The position numbers and the translations under genes are program-made. A DNA stretch of 64,000 nucleotides. Source: Bacteroides faecalis. Lineage in GTDB: Bacteria; Bacteroidota; Bacteroidia; Bacteroidales; Bacteroidaceae. Each line of letters begins with the position of its first letter. The first letter of the stretch is position 1. The stretch lies in NCBI RefSeq assembly GCF_003865075.1, contig NZ_BHWB01000002.1, positions 310,001-374,000 of the forward strand, written 5' to 3'. The notes under the pieces were generated by a model. That model made no database searches, was not told where the DNA came from, and was given only the letters and a program-made list of their open reading frames with translations. Shown here piece by piece: positions 32,866 through 42,437 of this stretch.

Positions 32866-34308
32866 ATGAAGACACAAGTTATCTCTTACAATTACAACCG
32901 TAAACAGGTTAAAACAGGTATTTTACACATTGGCGTGGGAAATTTTCATCGTGCCCATGAGGAGTTTTACACTAATCTGTTGCTAGATGATTCGACTCAA
33001 CAAGATTGGGGTATTTGTAGTGCAATGTTATTACCTAGTGACGAGCACTTATATAAAGCCCTTAAGAAACAAAACAACGAATACACATTAACAGTATGTG
33101 GGCGTAATGGCAAAGACGAAGTTTATCGCATCGGTTCACTCGTCGAACTCATTTGGGCAATCGAAAATCCGGAAGCTGTCATTGCAAAAATAGCTGATAA
33201 TAGTACCCGTATTATCACACTTACCATTACTGAAGGTGGATATAATATAGAAAAATCTACCGGAGAATTCATGCTGGAAGATGAAAATATAAACTATGAT
33301 TTGACTCATCCACAGACTCCCAAAACAACATTTGGCTTCATAGCCGAAGGATTACGCAGAAGGAGAGCCGCTGGAAATGGTCCTATTACCATCTTATCTT
33401 GTGACAACCTACAACATAACGGGAATACTGCAAAAAAAGCATTTACCACTTTCATTCAAGCACAAGACGCAGAACTAGCTACATGGGTAGCCGAAAATGT
33501 AACTTTCCCCAATAGTATGGTAGATCGTATAACACCTGCCACTCGTCCGGATGACATTGTTCGTTTGAACACCCAAAACGGAACTACCGATGAAGCACCG
33601 GTTTATTGTGAAGATTTTATCCAATGGGTAATCGAAGATAATTTTATTGCAGGTCGTCCGGCATGGGAAAAAGTCGGAGTAGAATTTACTCAAGACGTTA
33701 CTGCATACGAAAACATGAAACTAAGCCTTTTAAATGCCTCTCATCAATTGCTCTCATATCCATCTTTCCTTAGTGGCTATCGAAAAGTAGACGATGCAAT
33801 GCATGATGAACGGATTGCTAGATTTGTTCGTACTTTCATGGATGTAGACATTACTCCGTATGTACCGGCTCCCGGTGATACCGACCTGAATTTATATAAG
33901 CAAACATTAATTGAACGTTTCGGAAACCGTTCTGTCAGCGATCAAGTAGCACGCTTATGTTTCGACGGAGTATCTAAATTCCCGGTATATATAATGCCTA
34001 ATCTGATCAAAATGATCCGGGATCATAAAGATCTTTCACGACTCACTTACCTTTTTGCCACATACCGTCATTATCTGAAATACAAAGTAGATGATAAAGG
34101 TACCGCATTTGACATAGCCGAACCTTGGATGTCTACCGATGATAAGACGCTAATCAAAAGCGATGATCCGATCGACTTCCTGGCACTATCTCCTTTTCAA
34201 AGTACAGATTTAAAAGCAGCTAATGATTTCGTAAAACAATATCTGCTAATGGTAGAAGCAGTCAAAGAAAAAGGAGCTATGTCTGTTCTGGAAAATATAC
34301 TATCATAA
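32866..34308 (+). CDS. Mannitol dehydrogenase-family oxidoreductase
   Basis: The start at 32866 (MKTQVISYNY) is chosen because an upstream in-frame ATG at 32698 lies before the operators and the -7 box. The 480-residue product has the Rossmann opening GILHIGVGNFHRAHEEFYTN and the catalytic pattern K-x4-N-x2-H in MKLSLLNASHQLLSYP, as in the long-chain polyol dehydrogenases (mannitol 2-dehydrogenase, fructuronate and tagaturonate reductases). The length agrees with mannitol 2-dehydrogenase, converting mannitol to fructose. A sugar MFS gene 31 bp downstream and a divergent LacI regulator support use of an external polyol. The exact polyol is uncertain. Confidence 0.82.
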   Translation: MKTQVISYNYNRKQVKTGILHIGVGNFHRAHEEFYTNLLLDDSTQQDWGICSAMLLPSDEHLYKALKKQNNEYTLTVCGRNGKDEVYRIGSLVELIWAIENPEAVIAKIADNSTRIITLTITEGGYNIEKSTGEFMLEDENINYDLTHPQTPKTTFGFIAEGLRRRRAAGNGPITILSCDNLQHNGNTAKKAFTTFIQAQDAELATWVAENVTFPNSMVDRITPATRPDDIVRLNTQNGTTDEAPVYCEDFIQWVIEDNFIAGRPAWEKVGVEFTQDVTAYENMKLSLLNASHQLLSYPSFLSGYRKVDDAMHDERIARFVRTFMDVDITPYVPAPGDTDLNLYKQTLIERFGNRSVSDQVARLCFDGVSKFPVYIMPNLIKMIRDHKDLSRLTYLFATYRHYLKYKVDDKGTAFDIAEPWMSTDDKTLIKSDDPIDFLALSPFQSTDLKAANDFVKQYLLMVEAVKEKGAMSVLENILS

Positions 34309-34339
34309 AAAAGGTTTTTAAGATCTCAACCTTTACATC

Positions 34340-35656
34340 ATGGATACACAAAGAAAAAATAGTCTTGGACCATTTATCATCCTGACTTTTATTTATTTTA
34401 TCGTAGGTTTCCTGACAACTGTCAATGGACAGTTTCAGGGACCTCTGAAAATTGCATTTCTTTCCCAAGTCGATGAGTTAAAGAACACACTGACAACCCT
34501 TATTTCGTTCTTTTTCTTTCTGGGATACCTGCTGAACAGTTCTCTGGGAGGAAAATGGATAAATACACATGGCTATAAAAAGACTCTAATACGGGCTTTA
34601 GCTGTGATGGTTGCCGGATTACTCATGTATTCTCTTTCTTCTTGGTTTGTTGTAAACTACGGAGATGTTTGTCTGCAAATAGCTGACGACACAATTCCTT
34701 ACGGTTATTTTATTTTCTTGTTAGGCTCATATCTGATGGGAACCTCTGCCGCACTGCTGCAAGTTGTCATCAATCCTTATGTAGCCGCTTACGAATTGCC
34801 TCGCACACAACCAGTTCAACGTATGAATATTATATGTGCCATTAATTCATTTGGTACAACTATTGCCCCTTTCTTTGTAACGGGAGTAATCTTTGCAGGC
34901 GTTGCACTCGAAAGCATAACAGCTGCTCAACTGATGATTCCATTCTTACTGATAGCGCTGTGTGTAGTCGTCACCACATTAATCACTTCCCGCCTGAACT
35001 TGCCTGATATCCAAGAAACCAGAGCAGACGGCGGAGAAAAGCTAAAACGTAGCATTTGGTCTTTCCGCCATTTGACATTGGGAGTAGTCGCAATCTTTTT
35101 CTATGTAGGTGCCGAAGTAGCAGTGGGTGTAAATGTCAATCTTCATGCCATGGAGTTAATTGAATCCGGCGAGGGGCTGTCTTTCTTCGGCAGACATCAT
35201 CTAATCCTCTGGGGATTGGACTTAGGAATTCCTGCTTTACTGGCTACACTCTATTGGGGTGGCCTAATGGTCGGAAGGCTTATTTTTAGCTTATTCAATA
35301 ATATTTCACCACGTATACTACTGACTGTTACGACATCCATCGCAGCTATCCTAACATTAATAGCTATAATCAGCGATAACCTATGGGTTCTGGTATCTGT
35401 TGGTTTATGTCACTCTGTAATGTGGGGCTGCATTTTTACTTTGGCTATCAAAGGATTGAAAAAATATACCTCGAAAGCTTCAGGCATATTTATGATGGGC
35501 GTATTCGGAGGTGCCGTCTTCCCCGTATTACAAGGTGTATTAGCCGATACTTTAGGAGGATGGCAATGGACATGGCTAATTGTAGTCGTATGTGAGTTAA
35601 TCATGCTCTATTATGCTCAGATCGGTTCGCGTATTAAAGATGAAGAATGTCTATAA
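34340..35656 (+). CDS. MFS sugar/polyol transporter (FucP/GluP-like)
   Basis: This 438-residue permease has 12 membrane segments and the FHS-family feel (fucose-galactose-glucose:H+ symporters), with LTFIYFIVGFLTTVNGQFQG in helix 1, LGYLLNSSLGGKWINTHGYK after helix 2 and MGVFGGAVFPVLQGVLADTL late. It follows the mannitol-dehydrogenase-like gene in one operon and probably imports its substrate. Confidence 0.82.
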   Translation: MDTQRKNSLGPFIILTFIYFIVGFLTTVNGQFQGPLKIAFLSQVDELKNTLTTLISFFFFLGYLLNSSLGGKWINTHGYKKTLIRALAVMVAGLLMYSLSSWFVVNYGDVCLQIADDTIPYGYFIFLLGSYLMGTSAALLQVVINPYVAAYELPRTQPVQRMNIICAINSFGTTIAPFFVTGVIFAGVALESITAAQLMIPFLLIALCVVVTTLITSRLNLPDIQETRADGGEKLKRSIWSFRHLTLGVVAIFFYVGAEVAVGVNVNLHAMELIESGEGLSFFGRHHLILWGLDLGIPALLATLYWGGLMVGRLIFSLFNNISPRILLTVTTSIAAILTLIAIISDNLWVLVSVGLCHSVMWGCIFTLAIKGLKKYTSKASGIFMMGVFGGAVFPVLQGVLADTLGGWQWTWLIVVVCELIMLYYAQIGSRIKDEECL

Positions 35657-35757
35657 ATTCCTATTATAATAAGTCTATTTGCAAGTAAGATTAAATTTCT
35701 CACTGGCAGATAGACTTAAAATAATTCAGAAGATCTCTATCCATTATTTATATTCGA

Positions 35758-36108
35758 TTACTGATTTATTTGTCTGTGTTCTAGAATAACATCCATATTT
35801 TTTAAAGCCCATCTGACTAGTCCTTCAATATGAGGAATCAAACTACCTCCTGTTTCAGTCAGGTAATACTCCACGCGTGGAGGAACTTCCGCATAAACTT
35901 TACGTTCCACTAGTCCATCTGCCTCAAGAGTACGCAATGTGACAGTCAGCATTCGCTGGGAAATATCATCAATCGTTTTATGTATATCACTGAAACGCAT
36001 TGTACCATTCGCATTTAATGTAATAAGCACTAACATAGACCACTTATCCCCTAAGCGGCTAATCACATCCCTTACGGGACAATTTCCTGTCGGATGAAAG
36101 TTTTTCAT
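35758..36108 (-). CDS. HxlR-family regulator with a conserved N-terminal cysteine
   Basis: This 116-residue winged-helix protein has the family opening NCPVRDVISRLGDKWSMLVL, the recognition region RFSDIHKTIDDISQRMLTVT and the wing VYAEVPPRVEYYLTETG. The Cys in N-C-P is the redox-sensing Cys in relatives such as YodB. It is divergent from a DJ-1/PfpI gene. A palindrome AGTTAC/GTAACT (36145-36162) lies between them, so it probably represses both genes and responds to electrophiles or oxidants; that response is inference. Confidence 0.87.
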   Translation of the reverse strand: MKNFHPTGNCPVRDVISRLGDKWSMLVLITLNANGTMRFSDIHKTIDDISQRMLTVTLRTLEADGLVERKVYAEVPPRVEYYLTETGGSLIPHIEGLVRWALKNMDVILEHRQINQ

Positions 36109-36144
36109 TCTTTAACTTTTTGTATTTTATTGAATTTCAACAAT

Positions 36145-36162
36145 AGTTACTTCTATGTAACT
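36145..36162. promoter_or_regulatory. Candidate HxlR operator
   Basis: AGTTAC (36145-36150) and GTAACT (36157-36162) form an inverted repeat with a 6-base spacer, 37 bp before the hxlR-like gene and upstream of the DJ-1 promoter. Confidence 0.55.
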
Positions 36163-36183
36163 TCCTTATTCTTAGGTACGTTC

Positions 36184-36214
36184 TTGTTTATAACAAAGAA
36201 GAAAGATACATTTG
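36184..36214 (+). promoter_or_regulatory. Promoter of the DJ-1/PfpI gene
   Basis: TTG (36184-36186) and TACATTTG (36207-36214) are separated by 20 bases. Confidence 0.65.
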
Positions 36215-36268
36215 CATCACAAAAGTAATAAACTTACTAAAAATAACTATTGTTTCATTTTAAAATTT

Positions 36269-36802
36269 ATGATTATGGCAAAGAAAGTAGCAGTTTTAGC
36301 AGTGAATCCGGTAAATGGTTGTGGTCTGTTTCAATATTTGGAAGCATTCTTCGAAAATGGTATTTCTTATAAGGTATTTGCCGTATCGGATAAAAAAGAA
36401 ATCAAGACGAATTCAGGAATCAGCTTGATGGTAGATGATGTAATAGCCAATCTGAAAGGGCACGAGGACGAGTTTGATGCAGTTGTATTCTCATGTGGAG
36501 ATGCCATACCAGTATTTAGTCAAAATGCACAACAACCTTACAATGTAGATTTAATGCAAGTAATTAAAACTTTCGGAGAAAAAGGGAAAATTATGATTGG
36601 ACATTGTGCCGGTGCCATGATGTTTGATTTTACAGGAGTAACGAAAGGAAAAAAAGTAGCCGTTCACCCATTAGCTAAACCAGCTATTCAAAATGGTACA
36701 GCTACTGATGAAAAATCTGAAATAGACGGAAACTTCTTCACAGCACAAGACGAAAATACAATTTGGAGCATGATGCCACAAATTATAGAAGCATTAAAAT
36801 GA
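36269..36802 (+). CDS. DJ-1/PfpI-family protein
   Basis: The start is MIMAKKVAVLAVNPVNGCGL at 36269 or the Met two codons later; the longer frame would begin inside the promoter. The product of about 177 residues has the flavodoxin-like fold of the DJ-1/PfpI superfamily with the nucleophile elbow MIGHCAGAMMFDF. Members act as glyoxalases, chaperones or peptidases. Divergence from a redox-type HxlR regulator suggests defence against reactive carbonyls, as inference. Confidence 0.82.
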   Translation: MIMAKKVAVLAVNPVNGCGLFQYLEAFFENGISYKVFAVSDKKEIKTNSGISLMVDDVIANLKGHEDEFDAVVFSCGDAIPVFSQNAQQPYNVDLMQVIKTFGEKGKIMIGHCAGAMMFDFTGVTKGKKVAVHPLAKPAIQNGTATDEKSEIDGNFFTAQDENTIWSMMPQIIEALK

Positions 36803-36853
36803 AAAATTGACCAATCTGAAAAAAAAAATATTTTAATTCTTCTGATTACGATT

Positions 36854-36901
36854 ATCCCAAGACATTTTACACTATATAAGAAAAAGTCTTGGGATTTTTT
36901 A
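36854..36901 (+). terminator. Terminator of the DJ-1/PfpI gene
   Basis: ATCCCAAGAC (36854-36863) pairs with GTCTTGGGAT (36886-36895), followed by T-rich sequence. Confidence 0.8.
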
Positions 36902-37422
36902 TTCACACAAATCCAATTGATTAAATTAGCATTTTAATTAAACCATATTGCTACAATTAAACAAATAAAAGTATTCCTTATATCTTTCTTTCTCAGCAAC
37001 AACGGATTTTTGATTATTCCAAAACAACTGAAGGAAAAGATAAACCAGATCTAAATTCCCCTTCTCAAAGCTTCATTTTATGTTCCTTTAAAAGGAAAAA
37101 GTCGTTGATTTAAAACCAACGATTAGTTTCATAACGCTAAACTAGCCATATAATGATATCCTAAAGCGTATATTTCAATCAAGAAAATATAAAAACAACT
37201 CACAATCTGCATATTATTGCAAATCATTAGGCTATTTTTCCCCTATTTTCTTCTTTTCAACTTTTCTACATTCGATTAAAATCTTAAAAATAAACATTCC
37301 TCGTCTATAAATTTATTTCAAGTATTATTAGCTTTTCATCATTAAAAAGTCATTTAATTCATTTATTATTAGTACTTTTGCCAAATACATAAACAAAATT
37401 GCAAGATTACTTGAATTATTTT
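36902..37422. other. AT-rich intergenic region before the hybrid kinase
   Basis: No gene is seen in these 521 bases. A small hairpin (TCGTTG/CAACGA, near 37101-37121) is present, and a TACTTTTG -7 box at 37373-37380 lies 43 bp before the kinase start. Confidence 0.5.
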
Positions 37423-40400
37423 ATGACAAAAATTGCTTTTTACAAACGGATAGTTAAAGTATTATTTCCTCTTTACCTATACTTACTCTACGTTAATCCA
37501 CTATTTGCGCAAAAGGATTCCGTAAATGTGAATAATTATATTCTAATCATCAATTCGTATACGGAAGCCGCCCCTTGGAGTTTGAGAATGATTTCAGCTG
37601 TAACGGAACATATCCAAAATCTTCCTCAATTAGCACTTTACACCGAGCACATGAATATGCTCATGATGGATAATGATACTATTTTACAGGAATTCAAAGA
37701 CACAATATTTACAAAGTACAAGCACCATTCTCCTCGCATGATACTTTTACTAGGAAACTCTACTCTTATCCTAAAAGATGATCTCAGAAAAGAATGGGGA
37801 GATGTACCGATCATGCTTTGTGGAGAAGAAGATTACTTTGGTCCCCAAAAAGCATATCTAAAAAAAGAACCGATCCCTTTATCCGATCGGATTCCACTTA
37901 CAGAACTAGCAAAGCCCTATAATTTAGTATTCTTATATTCAGATCTATTTGTACAGAAAAATATGGAATTGGTTTGTCAAATGATTCCAAACATGGAAAA
38001 ATTCATCTTTATTGGAGATAGTCGGCAAATCAATCAAACAAATAACCTGATCATCCAAGAAGAGTTAGCAAAGAAACATCCGGACATTGGTTACCAATTT
38101 CTTTCTCCGGAAAAGATTACGCTCAATCAATTATTGGATTCTCTTTACGCTATCAACCCCAAAACAACGGGAGTACTTTATTCATCTTGGTTCTTCAAAC
38201 AAACATTTGCAGGTAATACTTCGTTATTCACCAATTCCTATAAGCTTATTGCAACGACTTCAGCACCTTTGTTTACAGTCGGTCTGATCACTCTCAAAGA
38301 TTATAAAGGAGGAATGATAGGTGGATATGCTTATGATCAAGAAGCTTATAATGCAAAGATTATTCAAATTACAGAAGAAATATTAGATGGTAAACAAGCT
38401 CGTGATATTCCTTTTTATCTGCCTTCAGAGGGTGCTCCAATTATTAACTATGAAGTACTGAATCGTAAAGGTTTATCCCTAGATCTTTGTCCCAAAGGAA
38501 CAATTTTCTTCAACAAGCCCCCTACATTTTGGGAGCAATATAACTATTTTATTCTGGGAGCTATCCTATGTATCGTCCTGCTCATTTTATTCTTTCAATA
38601 TCGTATCCGCCATTTGAACAATCTCAAAAAAGCTCAAATGAAAGAAATTGAAATCATGACGACATATAGAAATCTGATCAATAATATGCCGATACTTTAT
38701 ATGCAAGAAAAATTGATTATCAATGAAAAAGGTGAACCTGTGGACTTAATATACAGAAATGTAAATTCTCATTTTGAGAAAACCTTTTTCTCTAAAGAAG
38801 AAGTGATCGGCAAGACTGCAAGTAAGTTTTTCCCCGAATCAATGGTGGAATTTTTGCATTTCACCAAAATGTCACTGGATGAAAACAGAGCAATCACTTT
38901 CCCATATTATTTTAAACAAATAGATACTTTTTATGATGTGGTACTAAAAGGCACACACCAGAACAATATCATTGATATATTCTGTGTAGACAGTACCGAG
39001 CTTCATAAAGCGCAACAGAAGTTGAGCGCTACTAACAATAAACTTGCCATGGCATTGGACGTAGCAAACATTGTACCGTGGAAATGGGATTTATTGAGTA
39101 AAACCATACTTTGTGACATCAACAAGCCCATAGAACTAAGCATTCAAGGTACTGATGTAAACGAGGAACAATTGGCGGTTCCCGATTCCCAATATTTTGC
39201 CAAGATCTTCAAAGAAGACCGGGAACGTGTAGAAAAAGCATACGAAGACTTAGTAGAGGGTCGTTTGGACAAAGTAAAAGAAGAATATCGCGTAGTTACC
39301 GTAAACAATCACATCCACAGAATAGAATGGGTAGAGGCGCAAGCGGCTGTCGAGACACGTGACGAGAATGGAAAACCGCTTACCTTAGTAGGTTCTTCCC
39401 TAGTCATTACCCAAAGGAAAAAGATGGAAATGGAGTTGACTACGGCAAGAGACCGCGCAGAAGAATCAAACCGTCTAAAATCCGCATTCCTGGCAAATAT
39501 GAGCCATGAAATACGTACCCCTCTGAATGCGATTGTCGGTTTCTCAGGCATATTGGCATCTACGGACGAAGAGCAAGAAAAACAAGAATATGTAAGTATC
39601 ATTGAGAATAATAATACGTTATTGTTACAACTCATCAGCGATATTCTCGATTTATCAAAAATCGAGGCAGGAACACTGGAATTCCATTATTCCAACATTG
39701 ATCTGAACAAGACTATGAATGAGTTGGCTAATTCTCTCCGCTTTAAACTCAAATCGGATAAAGTTCAATTAAACTTTACTCCTACTATGGATTCCTGTTT
39801 TATCCACACAGAAAGAAACAGACTATCACAATTACTCATCAACTTGATAACTAATGCAATCAAATTCACTCAGGAAGGAAACATTAGTTTCGGTTATGAA
39901 CTTCGTGATAAAGAGATTTATTTTTATGTAACTGATACCGGATGTGGTATTGCTAAAGACAAACAAAAAAGTATTTTTGCCCGTTTTGTTAAGTTGAACA
40001 ATTTTGCACAAGGTACAGGTTTAGGATTATCTATCTGCCAAACCTTAGTAAAGCATATGGAAGGTAACATCGGAGTAGAATCTGAAGAAGGAAAAGGTTC
40101 TACATTCTGGTTTACACTCCCTTATAAACCTGTAAATATGACCGATGACAGCATAAAAAAAATAGATGTTCAACCCATCACTATTGAAAAAAATGAATTT
40201 ACTATTCTGATTGCTGAGGACAATGAGAGCAATTACAAATTATTTGCTTCAATACTCAAAGGAGAATATCAATTGATTCATGCTTGGAACGGAGAAGAGG
40301 CTGTAGAAATGTTCAAAAAATATAATCCACAGATGATTTTGATGGACATTAATATGCCTGTAATGGATGGATATGAAGCAACCCGGGAAATCCGTAAATA

Positions 40401-40566
40401 TTCGGCAAAAGTACCGATTATAGCTGTCACAGCTTTTGCATATGCTTCTGATGAACAAAAAGTCATGGAAAGTGGTTTCGACGGATACATGCCCAAACCA
40501 ATTAATGCACGCCAACTGAAAGCTCAATTGACGGACATCATGCAAAAACGTATTATCCTGTTGTAA
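37423..40566 (+). CDS. Hybrid sensor histidine kinase/response regulator with periplasmic binding-protein-like sensor
   Basis: The start at 37423 (MTKIAFYKRIVKVLFPLYLY) is the first ATG and gives a signal anchor; the frame is open upstream from a TTG only. The 1047-residue protein has a periplasmic domain similar to ABC-type substrate-binding proteins (about 30-360), a membrane helix (about 377-397), one or two PAS domains (about 415-670), HisKA with His695 in NMSHEIRTPLNAIVGFSGIL, a HATPase domain (GTGLGLSICQTLVKHM) and a receiver with Asp975 in MILMDINMPVMDGYEATR. It lacks the AraC-type output domain of the large Bacteroides one-protein systems, so the signal must pass to another protein. 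It converges on the LytTR-type regulator gene with a 9-bp gap. Confidence 0.87.
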   Translation: MTKIAFYKRIVKVLFPLYLYLLYVNPLFAQKDSVNVNNYILIINSYTEAAPWSLRMISAVTEHIQNLPQLALYTEHMNMLMMDNDTILQEFKDTIFTKYKHHSPRMILLLGNSTLILKDDLRKEWGDVPIMLCGEEDYFGPQKAYLKKEPIPLSDRIPLTELAKPYNLVFLYSDLFVQKNMELVCQMIPNMEKFIFIGDSRQINQTNNLIIQEELAKKHPDIGYQFLSPEKITLNQLLDSLYAINPKTTGVLYSSWFFKQTFAGNTSLFTNSYKLIATTSAPLFTVGLITLKDYKGGMIGGYAYDQEAYNAKIIQITEEILDGKQARDIPFYLPSEGAPIINYEVLNRKGLSLDLCPKGTIFFNKPPTFWEQYNYFILGAILCIVLLILFFQYRIRHLNNLKKAQMKEIEIMTTYRNLINNMPILYMQEKLIINEKGEPVDLIYRNVNSHFEKTFFSKEEVIGKTASKFFPESMVEFLHFTKMSLDENRAITFPYYFKQIDTFYDVVLKGTHQNNIIDIFCVDSTELHKAQQKLSATNNKLAMALDVANIVPWKWDLLSKTILCDINKPIELSIQGTDVNEEQLAVPDSQYFAKIFKEDRERVEKAYEDLVEGRLDKVKEEYRVVTVNNHIHRIEWVEAQAAVETRDENGKPLTLVGSSLVITQRKKMEMELTTARDRAEESNRLKSAFLANMSHEIRTPLNAIVGFSGILASTDEEQEKQEYVSIIENNNTLLLQLISDILDLSKIEAGTLEFHYSNIDLNKTMNELANSLRFKLKSDKVQLNFTPTMDSCFIHTERNRLSQLLINLITNAIKFTQEGNISFGYELRDKEIYFYVTDTGCGIAKDKQKSIFARFVKLNNFAQGTGLGLSICQTLVKHMEGNIGVESEEGKGSTFWFTLPYKPVNMTDDSIKKIDVQPITIEKNEFTILIAEDNESNYKLFASILKGEYQLIHAWNGEEAVEMFKKYNPQMILMDINMPVMDGYEATREIRKYSAKVPIIAVTAFAYASDEQKVMESGFDGYMPKPINARQLKAQLTDIMQKRIILL

Positions 40567-40575
40567 TGCTTAAGT

Positions 40576-41376
40576 TTAATAATTCAACCATACTTTGAAT
40601 GCCGAAATTTTATCTTTGCTCACAATAATTTGATTTTTAAAAGGTGGTATCACATGTACTACCGCCTTTCCCAAAAAATAATGTTCAATTCGCTGAATTG
40701 CATCTACACAAACTAATGTTTGACGATTGGTCCGGAAGAAAAGATCCGGATCTAATTGCTCACAAAGTTTATCCAAGGCAAAATCCAGAACATATTCCTT
40801 ATTATTCTTAGTTACTACAAAAGTAAGTTTGTTTTCCGAGTAGAAATAGGCAACCTCGTTTACTGCCAATGTAAAAAGCTTATTGCTGGAAGAAATAAGA
40901 AAACGGGTACGATATCTTTTACTTTCTGAAGACGAGACTCCTTGAGTATCGGATAAACTTTCCAGAATTTCTAGTATCCGGTTCTCACGATTAAAATCAC
41001 GTATATATTTTTCTGTTAGGCTTTCAAAGCGTTCAATTGTTTGCAATAAACGTTCCTGATGAATAGGTTTCAGCAGATAATCAATACTATTTACAGTAAA
41101 AGCCCGGACAGCATATTCATCATAAGCAGTTGTGAAAACGATCATGCTATCCGGCTGTGCCTGTTCAATAAACATAAACGAATTGCCATCAGTCAATTGA
41201 ATATCCAGAAATAAAATATCCGGATGGAGATTGGAACGAAACCATTCAACAGACTCTTCTATAGTACCCGGCAATACCTGTACTTCCCAGTCAGGTCGTA
41301 ATGCCTGTATCATCTCATGTAACAAACGCGCTGCCGGCACTTCATCTTCTATAATAGCTGCTATTATCTTACTCAT
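40576..41376 (-). CDS. LytTR-family response regulator
   Basis: This 266-residue protein has an N-terminal receiver (AAIIEDEVPAARLLHEMIQ; phosphoacceptor Asp58 in PDILFLDIQLTDG) and a C-terminal LytTR DNA-binding domain (about 160-266, RFLISSSNKLFTLAVNEVAY and FRTNRQTLVCVDAIQRIEHY). It overlaps the LytS-like kinase gene by 4 bp and is the last gene of the RND efflux operon, which it probably controls. Confidence 0.88.
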   Translation of the reverse strand: MSKIIAAIIEDEVPAARLLHEMIQALRPDWEVQVLPGTIEESVEWFRSNLHPDILFLDIQLTDGNSFMFIEQAQPDSMIVFTTAYDEYAVRAFTVNSIDYLLKPIHQERLLQTIERFESLTEKYIRDFNRENRILEILESLSDTQGVSSSESKRYRTRFLISSSNKLFTLAVNEVAYFYSENKLTFVVTKNNKEYVLDFALDKLCEQLDPDLFFRTNRQTLVCVDAIQRIEHYFLGKAVVHVIPPFKNQIIVSKDKISAFKVWLNY

Positions 41377-42425
41377 TGAAATAAAGGTATTTTTACAGTA
41401 AACTTATCTGACTCGTTTTCTATCACAATGTCCTGATTACTCAAGAGTTTGTAACGGGCTGAAAGATTCTTTAATCCCATTCCCGAAGTACCTCCACACT
41501 TTTTAGGACGAATCGCGTTACTGATAATCAGCCTCGGTGGTTCTTCAATACTGGTCAGTTCAATAACCATTGGTTTTCCCGAATGAATCACATTATGCTT
41601 AATAACGTTCTCCACCAACAATTGAAGAGTTAAAGGAGGCAGTTTCATTTCTTTCCATTCTTCCGGAATATAGTTGTGCACATGGATACAGTCTCCCAAA
41701 CGAACCTGATGAAGAAAGACATAGGAATCCAGAAAGCTCAGTTCATTATGCAGCGTTGCCAAACGTTGGTTCTGACATTGAAGAATATAACGATATACAT
41801 CAGAAAGATGCTGTGTGAATAATTCCGCATTCTTAGGATTGTATCTGATTTCAGAGATCAGTGTATTCAAACTATTGAATAAGAAATGAGGATTCAACTG
41901 ATTTTGCAGAGCTGTATAACGGGCTGTATTGTTCTCTTCCTGTAACGCTGCTGCTTGCTTTTGCAGTTTAAGCGTATGTTGCATGGATCGGTTGGCCAAC
42001 AGCAGACCCAAAATAACAAGTTCCACTAACCAAACAATGATTAGTATACGCCATCCACCATGAGGAAACACAAACGGACGGGAAGCACCAACCAAGAATT
42101 TAGCTGTTACCAACAAACCATAATTGAGTAGAAAAAACATCAGCATGACCATCGTATAAACAGAAATCAGCTTCCAGCGACTATGAAGATTCGCTGAATA
42201 TTGATTGTCAATCCAGGTACTCAAACGAATCGTAGAATATCCCAGCAAATTGAAAGCTATTATAAAAAATAGCAAAGTCCCTACTGAATAGAGTGCATCC
42301 GATACTGTATCAGAGAATCCCGCATAATTAGTCAGCAAAAAAAAGGAAAACACACCTAGGCATGAGAATAAGCTAATATAAAGTATATGATTCTGTTTTA
42401 TATTCATACGATTCTTTTCAGACAA
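41373..42425 (-). CDS. LytS/YehU-type sensor histidine kinase
   Basis: This 350-residue kinase has four N-terminal membrane helices (about residues 14-145), a short coiled coil, the His_kinase domain with His180 in LQNQLNPHFLFNSLNTLISE, and an ATPase domain (PPLTLQLLVENVIKHNVIHS, GTSGMGLKNLSARYKLL). It has no separate sensory domain, so the membrane part probably senses envelope or membrane changes. It starts 12 bp after the TolC-type gene and overlaps the response regulator gene. Confidence 0.87.
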   Translation of the reverse strand: MSEKNRMNIKQNHILYISLFSCLGVFSFFLLTNYAGFSDTVSDALYSVGTLLFFIIAFNLLGYSTIRLSTWIDNQYSANLHSRWKLISVYTMVMLMFFLLNYGLLVTAKFLVGASRPFVFPHGGWRILIIVWLVELVILGLLLANRSMQHTLKLQKQAAALQEENNTARYTALQNQLNPHFLFNSLNTLISEIRYNPKNAELFTQHLSDVYRYILQCQNQRLATLHNELSFLDSYVFLHQVRLGDCIHVHNYIPEEWKEMKLPPLTLQLLVENVIKHNVIHSGKPMVIELTSIEEPPRLIISNAIRPKKCGGTSGMGLKNLSARYKLLSNQDIVIENESDKFTVKIPLFQ

Positions 42426-42437
42426 AGTTACTGTTTT

